Assembly: GCA_028872685.1 (NCBI GenBank) | Contig: JAPKEI010000049.1 | Span: 1-11,851, forward strand | DNA from: Verrucomicrobiota bacterium | GTDB taxonomy: Bacteria > Verrucomicrobiota > Verrucomicrobiia > Limisphaerales > UBA1100 | DNA length: 11,851 nucleotides | Reading direction: 5' to 3' | In this document: piece by piece, positions 1-7,478 of the stretch | Numbering within the stretch: position 1 is the stretch's first letter | Layout of the letters: the number at the start of each line of letters is the position of its first letter | Notes under the pieces: generated by a model | The model's database searches: none | What the model saw: the letters and a program-made list of their open reading frames with translations, nothing else | What the model was told of the DNA's origin: nothing | Made by a program: the position numbers and the translations under genes

Positions 1-1447
1 TCGGCTTCTTGGCGGTTTCGATTACGCCGTTGGCGAAGTCGAGGACGTGGCCTTGGTGGATGAGCCAGTGTAAATCTGAGATAAGTTGTTTTTGTTCCTC
101 GGTTTGTTCGGGCGCGGGCGGTGGCACTTCCCCTTCCTTGGGCTCCACGTGCTCGAGACCGGCTAGGTTTTCGAGGATCAAACGCCGCGTGCAGTTGGGG
201 GTGGCTTCGACAAATTCCACGATGCGGCGCACGCCATCGCTCACGGGCGTGGCGACGACGTCCAAATAATTGGGCCGAGCAACGGAGACGTGGGTGACTT
301 TTTTGTCTTTCTTGAAAAACTGTAGGCCCATTCCGGAAAACATTTTACTGAGGTGCGTGGAGAGTTGCATTGGGAAATGCTTTTGGCGGTGCCATTGATC
401 GCGCAGATATTCGGCCAACATCCGGGGATCGCGCATCGCCTTGGCGTCGTTGCCGGTGAGAGTGGCGGTTTCCACTTCGTCCACAACTCCTGCGGCGTGG
501 TGCGCTCGAAAATGAGTCTGCACTTCATCGCGCCGAGCGAAGATGATGGGCTCATCGGTTTGCAATGATTTCCAGATAGTGCGCCATTTAGACTGTTCGA
601 TCCACGCGTTCACGGCTTCCTCATCTTTTACGATACGGATGCGCGACTTGAATTTTTCAAAAGGCACACGCGCCAAGTGATCGGCGTGAAATTGAACAAG
701 CTTGTTTTGGTAATCGTGATGATTGGGCGGGCCAAGATACGTATCGGTGAAACCGCACTGAGCAACGAAGGTGAAGTTGCCTTTGGGGGCTTCGATTTCG
801 TTTTTCTCGGTGGCGTAAAATTGGTCGAAATGTTTTTCAAACGTGTGCCGCTCGGCTTGGCCGCGATTGAGCCAAACGGTGTCGTCCAATTTACTGGTAA
901 AAAGCTGTTGGCCGGCTTCCTTGCCTTTGCCTGACTTCCGAATGGTGCGAATTTTCAACGAGTAACGCGCGGGGCGCTCAAGAACGAGCAGCGCGATTTG
1001 AAACAACGGATAAGCGCGACCAGTGAGGCGGATTTCCTTTGCGATGGATTCCACACCCTGTGTGTCCGGCACGAAATCCACTTTGATGTCCAGCTGCTGC
1101 ACCTCAGGGCGCTGAGGTTTGCCGCCGCGCTGTTGGCGTGCATCGCGGTTGCCTCGCCCTTGATTTTGTTCTCCACCGCCTTGGCGGCGATCGCCACGTG
1201 GGCCGCCTTTGTTTCCACCACCACCGCTGTCACCACGTTGAGCTTGGCGGTTTGTGGGGCGGCGATCGTTGGCGGGTTTGCGGTCGCCACGCGGGGGACG
1301 ACGATCATCCCAACCGCCTTTGCGTCCACGTGGGCGTTCTTGTTCGCCCTTGTGGTTGGCGTATTTGTTCACGCCCGTATCTTCCTGAGCCCAGTCGGGC
1401 AGGAATTGCAGGTCGAGAGACAGTTCGTTGTCGGGTTCAGCGCTCAT
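1..1447 (-). CDS. RG-rich N-terminus protein of unknown function (3' end cut by window edge)
   Basis: An open frame reads from ATG at 1447 leftward to the window edge: 482 codons with no stop, so the C-terminus is missing. Residues 1-20 form a short acidic/aromatic segment (LSLDLQFLPDWAQE). Residues about 34-113 are low-complexity and rich in Arg, Gly, Asp, Asn and Gln, with repeated RG/RGG steps (RGRKGG, PRGDRR, QRGG), so they are very probably disordered and may bind nucleic acid. A folded alpha/beta part follows from about 115. Residues 405-482 read like a winged-helix-type segment (RRLILENLAG, then ISDLHWLIHQGHVLDF), split by an acidic Pro-rich linker. There is no signal peptide or membrane segment, so it is probably cytoplasmic. 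A weak AGG lies about 10 bases before the start. It is divergent from dnaE, 149 bases away. I do not recognise a named family. RNA or DNA binding is inferred only from composition. Confidence 0.85.
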   Translation of the reverse strand, partial: MSAEPDNELSLDLQFLPDWAQEDTGVNKYANHKGEQERPRGRKGGWDDRRPPRGDRKPANDRRPTNRQAQRGDSGGGGNKGGPRGDRRQGGGEQNQGRGNRDARQQRGGKPQRPEVQQLDIKVDFVPDTQGVESIAKEIRLTGRAYPLFQIALLVLERPARYSLKIRTIRKSGKGKEAGQQLFTSKLDDTVWLNRGQAERHTFEKHFDQFYATEKNEIEAPKGNFTFVAQCGFTDTYLGPPNHHDYQNKLVQFHADHLARVPFEKFKSRIRIVKDEEAVNAWIEQSKWRTIWKSLQTDEPIIFARRDEVQTHFRAHHAAGVVDEVETATLTGNDAKAMRDPRMLAEYLRDQWHRQKHFPMQLSTHLSKMFSGMGLQFFKKDKKVTHVSVARPNYLDVVATPVSDGVRRIVEFVEATPNCTRRLILENLAGLEHVEPKEGEVPPPAPEQTEEQKQLISDLHWLIHQGHVLDFANGVIETAKKP

Positions 1448-1454
1448 GCACGGG

Positions 1455-1470
1455 CCTGAAATAAATCAGG
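1455..1470. promoter_or_regulatory. Small inverted repeat upstream of the RG-rich gene
   Basis: CCTGA (1455-1459) and TCAGG (1466-1470) are exact inverted copies separated by six A/T bases, starting 8 bases upstream of the ATG at 1447. In a minus-strand transcript this would be a small hairpin next to the start codon and would include the only AGG that could act as a ribosome binding site. It could equally be an operator or chance. The rest of the 1448-1596 divergent gap shows no convincing -35/-10 pair on either strand. Confidence 0.2.
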
Positions 1471-1596
1471 TGGACTCGGAAAGGTTGGAATGTTTTGCGC
1501 GAAAAGGCAAGCCCCGCGTGCTGGTTTTCGGGTTGTGAACTGTTGCCCAATATCCTCGGCTTGCGCGCTGCGGCAGTGCCGGCCTAAACTGCGTTT

Positions 1597-4500
1597 GTGG
1601 CCCACGCTGAATTTGTTCACCTGCACGTGCACAGCGAGTTTTCGATGCTCGATGGGGCTTGCCGTCTGGACAAATTGGTAGACCGCGCGGCGGAGTTGGA
1701 GTTTCCCGCGCTGGCGATTACCGATCACGGGGTAATGCACGGGGTGGTGGATTTTTATGAAAAGGCCCGCGCGGCCGGCGTGAAACCGATCATCGGCTGC
1801 GAAGTTTACATTGCGCCGGGCAGTCGGTTTGATAAAAAGGCGAATAGCCGAGGCAGCAAAGACGGCTACAATCATTTGCTACTACTTGCCGAGAACGAGG
1901 CCGGCTACAAAAACCTCGTGCGCCTCACCACGGCTGCGCATCTCGAAGGTTTCTATTACAAACCGCGCATCGACAAAGAATTGCTCGAGCAACACAAGGA
2001 AGGCCTCATCGCCTTTAGCGGCTGCCTTGCAAGCGAGATTCCGCAGGCCATCATGCGAGATGACCCCGACAAAGCGCGCGCAGGCATCGATTGGTTTAAG
2101 CAAATCTTCGGCAAGGAACGATTCTTTCTCGAGCTGCAAAACCACGGCATCAACGAGCAAGCCACGGTGAACGCCCAACTCATCCCGTGGGCGAAGGAGT
2201 TTGACCTCAACCTCGTCGCCACGAATGACGTGCATTATCTCAAGCGCGAACACTCGCACGCGCACGACGCTCTTATTTGCATCGGTACCCAAACGCACTT
2301 GAGCGATCCCAACCGGATGCACTACGTGCCGGAACAATTTTATCTGCGCGACGCCGACGAGATGGCCGCACTCTTCAACGAAGTGCCCGAGGCCGTGCGA
2401 AACACGCTTGCCGTAGCCGAGCAGTGTAACGTGGAAATCGAATTGGGTGAGCTACACTATCCGGTTTATGACCCGCCGGAACTGTTCACGCGCGAAGGTT
2501 TCCTGCGCCATCTCGTGGCCAAAGCGATGCAGCTGCGCTATGGCATCAGCTGCGAAGCGAAGGGTGAAGAGTTTATTTGCACCTCCATCGAGGATGCCAA
2601 TTTGCTGCCAAATTTTGAAGCTACGGAGGAAACAAATCCCGCTGATTTAAACGACCCCGCAGTGGCCGCGGCGTTGGAGAAGGTGATTGACCGCATCCAA
2701 GTGGAGCTGGGTGTCATCGAGAAAATGGGCTTCACAAGTTACTTTTTAATCGTTGCCGATTTTATTCGGCACGGTCGCAATAATGGGATTGCCTGCATTG
2801 CACGCGGTTCGGCGGCGGGTTCCTTGGTGACGTATTTGCTACAAATTTCCAACGTCGATCCCTTGCGCTATGGCTTGCTCTTCGAGCGTTTTCTCAACCC
2901 CGATCGCGTCAACCCGCCGGACATTGATATCGACATTCCAGATGATCGCCGACCGTTCCTCATCGAGTACGTGCGCGAAAAATACGGACGCGATTGTGTG
3001 GCACAGATTATTACATTTGGAACCATGGGCTCCAAATCCGTTATCCGCGATGTGGGCCGCGTGATGGGGCTGAGCTACGGCGAATGCGATCGGCTCGCGA
3101 AAATGGTGCCCGATGAACTGAAGATAACCCTCGAACGCGCACTCAAACAATCGCCCGACTTGAAGTTGGCTTATGATTCCGAGGAGTCCACGCGCGAACT
3201 CATCGACACCGCGTTTGTACTCGAAGATCTCACACGCAATTCCTCCGTGCACGCTGCCGGCGTCGTCATCGGCGCCGAGCCTCTGGTCAATGTGCTGCCG
3301 CTCAAGACCGATGCCGAGGGCGCAGTGGTCACCCAATACCCGATGGGCCCGGTGGGCGATTTGGGGTTGTTGAAAATGGATTTTCTTGGGCTCAAAACGC
3401 TCACCGTCATCCGCAACACATGTCGGTTGGTGAAAGAAACAAAAGGCATCGAGATTGATATCGACGACGTGCCGCTGGACGATCAGGCCACGTACGATCT
3501 GCTAAACGACGGCCGAACCGTGGGCGTTTTCCAATTGGAATCAGGCGGCATGCGCGATTTGTGCCGCAAGTTCCAACTCGGCGCGGTGGAACACATCACC
3601 GCGTTGGTCGCACTCTATCGACCGGGACCGATGGATCTCATCCCCGATTTCATCAAACGCCGCCATGGTGATGTGGAAATCCGCTACGAACACCCCCTGC
3701 TTGAAAGCATTTCCAGTGAGACGTACGGCATTTTAATTTATCAGGAGCAAGTGATGCAAGCCACGCAGTTGCTCGCTGGCTACACGCTCGGCGGCGCGGA
3801 TTTGCTGAGACGCGCAATGGGCAAAAAGAAAATTTCCGAAATGGCTAAACAACGCGAGACGTTTGTCAAGGGCTGCAAGGAAACCAACGACATCCCGCCC
3901 GCGCAGGCCAACAAAGTTTTTGATTTGCTGGAAAAATTTGCCGGCTACGGCTTCAACAAATCGCACGCTGCCGCGTATGCCATTGTCGCTTACCAAACCG
4001 CGTGGCTGAAGACCCATCATCCCGTTGAGTTTTTGTCCGCCGTGTGCACCAATGACATGGGCGACACCGCCAAGCTCACCATCCTCATCACCGAGGCCAA
4101 GGCAATGGGGCTCGAGGTGCTGCCGCCCGACCTCAACGAAAGCCGCACAAATTTCGCCCCCGCGCGTGATGGCAAAGTCATCCGCTACGGACTCGCCGCC
4201 ATCAAAGGCGTGGGTGAAGCCGCTGTGGAAGCGATGCTCACCGCGCGCGACCAGGACGATCCCGATCCCTTTTCATCACTCAGCGATGTTTGCAACCGAG
4301 TGGACCTGCGCGCGGTCAATCGCAAGGTGCTCGATGCGCTCATCAAAGCGGGCGCGTGCGATAGTTTTGGCCAAAGCCGCGCCAGCTTGTGCGCGCAAAT
4401 TGAGCGCACACTCTCTCGTGCCTCCAGCGCCGCCGCCGATCGTGCGCGTGGTCAGGAAACTCTCTTCGGCATGCTCGATGCCGGAAATTCCGAGGACGAT

Positions 4501-5241
4501 GAAATTCCCGCCGCCCTGCGTAACTTACCAGAATGGGATGACGCGGAACGTCTCGCTTACGAAAAGGAACTGCTTGGTTTTTATGTAAGCGGCCACCCGC
4601 TCACACCGCATTTGGGCACACTCAAACACTACGCCACCCACCAAGTCACCGATCTCAATGAACTGAACGATCGCACCATCTCGCGCGTAGGTGGTTTGGT
4701 ATCGGCAGTGAAACGCGCTATCTCCAAAAAAACTGACAAGCCCTACTGCACCGCCACTGTGGAGGACATGACCGGCCAAGTCACCGTGCTGTGCGTGGGC
4801 GACAATTACGAAAAATTTAACGAACAATTTGAACTCAACAAACCCTTAATGGTCATCGGTGAAGTGAACAACAGCGAAGACGTCCCCAAAATTTTTCCGG
4901 TCGACGTTTTTCCGCTCGATCATGCCCCGGCCAAATTTACCAAACAAGTGCACCTCCGCATCAAAACCGAAGCCATCGCGCCCGATGCAATGGACGGTGT
5001 GCGCGAACTAGCCGAGGCCCATCCCGGAAAAACCCCTCTACTCCTCTGCCTCCGCCAACCCGGCGGCGAATCCGTCTTTGTCGAAGCCGACGAGCGCTTC
5101 AATGTCACCCCCGGTCTCGCCCTCGCCGCCGACGCCAACGAGCGATTTGGTGATGCCACCTACTACCCTAAGGTCGATCCCACCCTCCCCGAACCCCCAC
5201 GACGCCGTTACGCCAAAAAGAACAACAACGACAGCCAATAA
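1597..5241 (+). CDS. dnaE: DNA polymerase III alpha subunit (DnaE type)
   Basis: This is the catalytic subunit of the chromosomal replicase (1214 aa; E. coli has 1160). Domains in order: PHP domain about 5-290 with HLHVH at 8-12, TDHG at 42-45, E69, H93, C143 and DVH at 211-213; polymerase core with the acidic motif PDIDID at 441-446 (catalytic D442 and D444) and D595 in KMDFLGL; fingers and thumb to about 810; a helix-hairpin-helix region near 867-880 (AIKGVGE); a clamp-binding motif QETLF at 953-957; an OB fold at about 1027-1092; and a short C-terminal domain ending in a basic/Asn tail. The start is GTG at 1597. An in-frame TAA at 1585-1587 rules out any start further upstream, and the PHP motif begins within eight residues, so the start is fixed. 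No Shine-Dalgarno sequence is visible. The gene stands alone, with its terminator shared with the convergent MFS gene. Family assignment is secure. Confidence 0.98.
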   Translation: MAHAEFVHLHVHSEFSMLDGACRLDKLVDRAAELEFPALAITDHGVMHGVVDFYEKARAAGVKPIIGCEVYIAPGSRFDKKANSRGSKDGYNHLLLLAENEAGYKNLVRLTTAAHLEGFYYKPRIDKELLEQHKEGLIAFSGCLASEIPQAIMRDDPDKARAGIDWFKQIFGKERFFLELQNHGINEQATVNAQLIPWAKEFDLNLVATNDVHYLKREHSHAHDALICIGTQTHLSDPNRMHYVPEQFYLRDADEMAALFNEVPEAVRNTLAVAEQCNVEIELGELHYPVYDPPELFTREGFLRHLVAKAMQLRYGISCEAKGEEFICTSIEDANLLPNFEATEETNPADLNDPAVAAALEKVIDRIQVELGVIEKMGFTSYFLIVADFIRHGRNNGIACIARGSAAGSLVTYLLQISNVDPLRYGLLFERFLNPDRVNPPDIDIDIPDDRRPFLIEYVREKYGRDCVAQIITFGTMGSKSVIRDVGRVMGLSYGECDRLAKMVPDELKITLERALKQSPDLKLAYDSEESTRELIDTAFVLEDLTRNSSVHAAGVVIGAEPLVNVLPLKTDAEGAVVTQYPMGPVGDLGLLKMDFLGLKTLTVIRNTCRLVKETKGIEIDIDDVPLDDQATYDLLNDGRTVGVFQLESGGMRDLCRKFQLGAVEHITALVALYRPGPMDLIPDFIKRRHGDVEIRYEHPLLESISSETYGILIYQEQVMQATQLLAGYTLGGADLLRRAMGKKKISEMAKQRETFVKGCKETNDIPPAQANKVFDLLEKFAGYGFNKSHAAAYAIVAYQTAWLKTHHPVEFLSAVCTNDMGDTAKLTILITEAKAMGLEVLPPDLNESRTNFAPARDGKVIRYGLAAIKGVGEAAVEAMLTARDQDDPDPFSSLSDVCNRVDLRAVNRKVLDALIKAGACDSFGQSRASLCAQIERTLSRASSAAADRARGQETLFGMLDAGNSEDDEIPAALRNLPEWDDAERLAYEKELLGFYVSGHPLTPHLGTLKHYATHQVTDLNELNDRTISRVGGLVSAVKRAISKKTDKPYCTATVEDMTGQVTVLCVGDNYEKFNEQFELNKPLMVIGEVNNSEDVPKIFPVDVFPLDHAPAKFTKQVHLRIKTEAIAPDAMDGVRELAEAHPGKTPLLLCLRQPGGESVFVEADERFNVTPGLALAADANERFGDATYYPKVDPTLPEPPRRRYAKKNNNDSQ

Positions 5242-5266
5242 AAAAAGGCGGCCCGAAGGCCGCCTT
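5241..5266 (-). terminator. Intrinsic terminator between convergent dnaE and MFS gene
   Basis: A perfect 9-bp stem (5245-5253 with 5258-5266) closes on a four-base loop. Read on the minus strand the loop is TTCG closed by C-G, the very stable UUCG tetraloop, and the stem runs into six T residues (5246-5241) just before the end of dnaE. This is a textbook rho-independent terminator for the minus-strand sulfatase-ThuA-MFS unit, 23 bases past the MFS stop codon. On the plus strand the hairpin follows the dnaE stop codon directly but has only a weak T-rich stretch after it (ATTGGATTTT), so it may also end dnaE transcription less efficiently. Confidence 0.88.
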
Positions 5267-5288
5267 AGGTAATTGGATTTTAGAACGA

Positions 5289-7367
5289 TTATTCCTCTAC
5301 CTTGCGATCAATCGTCACCGGTTTGTATCCGCCGATGGATTTGAAGTAGAGCATCATCAGCAGATAAATCACCGCCATTATCGCTGGAATAAATGAATCC
5401 GCAACTAATGTCTTCCGGTCTCCCGCAATGCTGGCGCGATGAGCCATTCGCTCCTCTGACGTCAAAGCCGCCAGAGCCGCGTTTTTGTTGGAGTTGCCTT
5501 CTGCCTTGAATACTTCGGCTTCCACCAGCGTAGCCTTGAGAGCATCCAAGTCGGAAAGCCCTTTCACGGCATCATCCACCGCCTTTTGGGCTGCTTCGGT
5601 TTCCTTGGCATTTTCTTCCAATTCCTTTTTGTGGGCGGCTGCCTTATCACGCAGTTCGTCGTATCCGGATTCCCATTCCTTGGCCCCACCCAGTTTTTCA
5701 GCAATTTCGTCGGATTCTTTCTCCAAGGCTTCGCCGTCCTTCTTCAACTTTTCCACCATGGTTTCATTAGCCTTTTGCTCTTTTTCAAGCCGCTTTTTCT
5801 CATCGTCATAACCATCCTTGGGAAGAATTTTCCGAGCCGAGGCAAGCTTTCCCTGCACCTCACCCATTTTTTTGGCATCAAGTCCCCGTGCCTCGCTGAA
5901 GAACAGGAATTTAGAAGTGCCCTCATTTTGGTATTGAGCGTATACTGCCTCACTCTCCGCCTTGAGCGCCTCACCAGCAAACCGGTCTTTTGAGTAACCT
6001 AGTCCGGGAGAGCCAATCAGGCCTGCAGACAGCATGCCTATACCGCCCATAATGCTAATTGCAATGGCACCCGTGCGCGGATACCGATCCGAAGCCACGG
6101 CCAACATCGTAGGCCAAAAAAATGTTTTTCCGATGCCATAAATTGCCAGCGCAACAAACGCGCCCGCAAAAGTTTCAATCCCACTGGCAAGGTTTAGACC
6201 CAGACAAGCGAGCACGGCACAGACAAAAAGAATTCCGATTGGCGAGAGCCCTAGTTTTTCCTCTATCCAACCCGCACAAAAGCGCAGGCCAAACATCATC
6301 ATCGAGGTGAACACAAACAGAATTTTCCCCTGCTCGGTCGAAAGAATGTTGCCAGTGATATTCTGAATCCATTGATCCGTACCCAGTTCCACCGCGCCCA
6401 CCAATGCGTGTGTAATGAAGAGCACGAACAGTAAAACCGCACCCATTGCCCAGCGCATTGTAACGCCCATACCCACCATCAACGCGGCCGCAATAATGAG
6501 CGTGCCCAAGTGTGGAAGATTAAAGGCAATTTGCGCAAAGATGGCGAGTAGCCCGCACATCATCAACAGCATCCACGACTGTGCGGGAATCTCTGTTTGC
6601 CGACGCGTCATTACACCCGCCACCACCACCAGTAACACTCCGAGCATCCAAGCGCTGGCCTTGTCCATTCCGAGGTTGGTACTGAAGAACAGAACCAACA
6701 AGTACGCGACCACGAGCGCGCCCAGCACGCCCACGTCGCGGAACATTTCGCCCAAGCCCAGTCCTTTTTCAGAAGCCTCCGATTTCGGGAATTTTTGGCC
6801 AAAGAACATCCAGCCGTACATCACTGTGGGAATCAGGTACAACGACAGTTGCTCTTTCCAGCCCCAGCCCAATTTGTCGCCCAAAATCCAACCGCACATA
6901 CCGCCTAAGACCAGCCCGGCCGGCCAACTTGCGTGCAGGATGTTTAGGTAATGCGTGCGTTTTTCCGGGAAGAGTCTTGCAACCAACGGATTCGCCACCG
7001 CCTCAAGCACACCGTTCGCTGCGGCAAAAATAAACATCCCCCAGAAAAGGAATTTGTAAACCGTGGCCCCACCCATTTCCGCATCGGGCATAAAAGTCAC
7101 GAAAGCCGACAACACGTGCAAAGCAAACGCCGCAACCACCAGCTTGCCGTAGCCCAGTTTATCGACCAGAAAACCGCCAATGATGATACCAAAGCAAAAG
7201 CCAGTGAAACCTGCGCCTCCAATCGCGCCCAGCTCCGCGCCGGAGAAGCCGTACTCGCTACCCCAAGTTCCGAAAATACCGCCACGAATGGCGAAGCCCA
7301 CGCCGGCGGCCAAAATAGCCATAAAACCAGCCCACAATAATCGCATACGATTTTTTTCTTCACTCAT
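5289..7367 (-). CDS. MFS transporter with extra membrane segments and a periplasmic coiled-coil insert
   Basis: A 692-aa inner-membrane permease, far longer than the usual 400-450 aa. The N-terminal half has six hydrophobic segments (about 10-30, 47-66, 74-93, 103-122, 145-163, 174-190), with the MFS loop 2-3 signature at FLVDKLGYGK (66-75) and FPEKR in loop 4-5. Four further hydrophobic segments (about 212-230, 237-253, 263-281, 286-303) precede the C-terminal half (305-325, 347-366, 372-395, 400-422, 432-453 and 657-676), where GWIEEKLG and DRYPRTG mark cytoplasmic loops 8-9 and 10-11. Residues about 454-656, between the last two core helices, are Lys/Glu/Asp-rich and helical, with a likely coiled coil at about 520-605. 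The substrate is unknown; the sulfatase neighbourhood suggests a sugar or glycan product. ATG at 7367 is used; its own ribosome site is weak. It is probably the last gene of the sulfatase operon, 111 bases after the ThuA gene. Confidence 0.88.
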   Translation of the reverse strand: MSEEKNRMRLLWAGFMAILAAGVGFAIRGGIFGTWGSEYGFSGAELGAIGGAGFTGFCFGIIIGGFLVDKLGYGKLVVAAFALHVLSAFVTFMPDAEMGGATVYKFLFWGMFIFAAANGVLEAVANPLVARLFPEKRTHYLNILHASWPAGLVLGGMCGWILGDKLGWGWKEQLSLYLIPTVMYGWMFFGQKFPKSEASEKGLGLGEMFRDVGVLGALVVAYLLVLFFSTNLGMDKASAWMLGVLLVVVAGVMTRRQTEIPAQSWMLLMMCGLLAIFAQIAFNLPHLGTLIIAAALMVGMGVTMRWAMGAVLLFVLFITHALVGAVELGTDQWIQNITGNILSTEQGKILFVFTSMMMFGLRFCAGWIEEKLGLSPIGILFVCAVLACLGLNLASGIETFAGAFVALAIYGIGKTFFWPTMLAVASDRYPRTGAIAISIMGGIGMLSAGLIGSPGLGYSKDRFAGEALKAESEAVYAQYQNEGTSKFLFFSEARGLDAKKMGEVQGKLASARKILPKDGYDDEKKRLEKEQKANETMVEKLKKDGEALEKESDEIAEKLGGAKEWESGYDELRDKAAAHKKELEENAKETEAAQKAVDDAVKGLSDLDALKATLVEAEVFKAEGNSNKNAALAALTSEERMAHRASIAGDRKTLVADSFIPAIMAVIYLLMMLYFKSIGGYKPVTIDRKVEE

Positions 7368-7382
7368 AATAGTTTTCTTTGA

Positions 7383-7412
7383 TTAAATAGGGAGACCCTC
7401 GTTGGCAAACAT
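7383..7412 (-). CDS. Possible nine-codon leader ORF before the MFS gene
   Basis: ATG at 7412-7410 opens a tiny frame encoding MFANEGLPI, ending in TAA at 7385-7383, 15 bases before the MFS start at 7367. It is in the same frame as the MFS gene. It lies 12 bases downstream of a perfect AAGGAGGT. No other perfect Shine-Dalgarno sequence was found upstream of a gene in this window. It could be a leader peptide that couples or regulates MFS translation, or chance. Its length gives no statistical support by itself. Confidence 0.25.
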   Translation of the reverse strand: MFANEGLPI

Positions 7413-7419
7413 GGGACGT

Positions 7420-7444
7420 GGCCGACCTCCTTGAGCGGTTGGCC
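7420..7444 (-). promoter_or_regulatory. Hairpin that partly covers a perfect Shine-Dalgarno sequence
   Basis: Read on the minus strand, GGCCAACC (7444-7437) pairs with GGTCGGCC (7427-7420) around a nine-base loop, with one mismatch in eight pairs. The perfect ribosome-binding sequence AAGGAGGT (7432-7425) lies half in the loop and half in the 3' arm. No T run follows, so this is not a simple terminator. It sits in the 111-base gap between the ThuA gene and the MFS gene, where it could control access of ribosomes to the leader ORF. The pairing is seen directly; the function is inference. Confidence 0.35.
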
Positions 7445-7478
7445 TTATTACAATATTGCCAAAAAGTCAATCGGAAAA

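Noticed and set aside
1180..1310. Repeated GGCGATCGCC-like words in the RG-rich gene
   Set aside because: They follow from repeated Gly-Asp-Arg codons in the low-complexity region and are not spaced like a CRISPR or iteron array.
998..1459. 153-codon plus-strand ORF with apparent membrane segments
   Set aside because: It lies antisense to the RG-rich gene; the hydrophobic look arises because the complement of Arg/Gly/Gln/Asp codons reads as Ala/Val/Thr/Leu. There is no ribosome site and the minus-strand frame has coherent domain structure.
1520..1560. -10-like TATCCT in the dnaE upstream gap
   Set aside because: No -35-like sequence at 16-18 bases upstream, so it is not supported as a promoter.
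2839..3336. 165-codon minus-strand ORF within dnaE
   Set aside because: Lies opposite the polymerase core of dnaE, which is conserved there (catalytic Asp region); no independent coding signal.
7450..7475. Possible promoter TTGACT ... TAATAA on the minus strand before the MFS gene
   Set aside because: The boxes are only 14 bases apart and the -10 match is poor. A second pairing, TTGCCA with TAATCA (7382-7409), has a good -35 but only 2/6 at -10.
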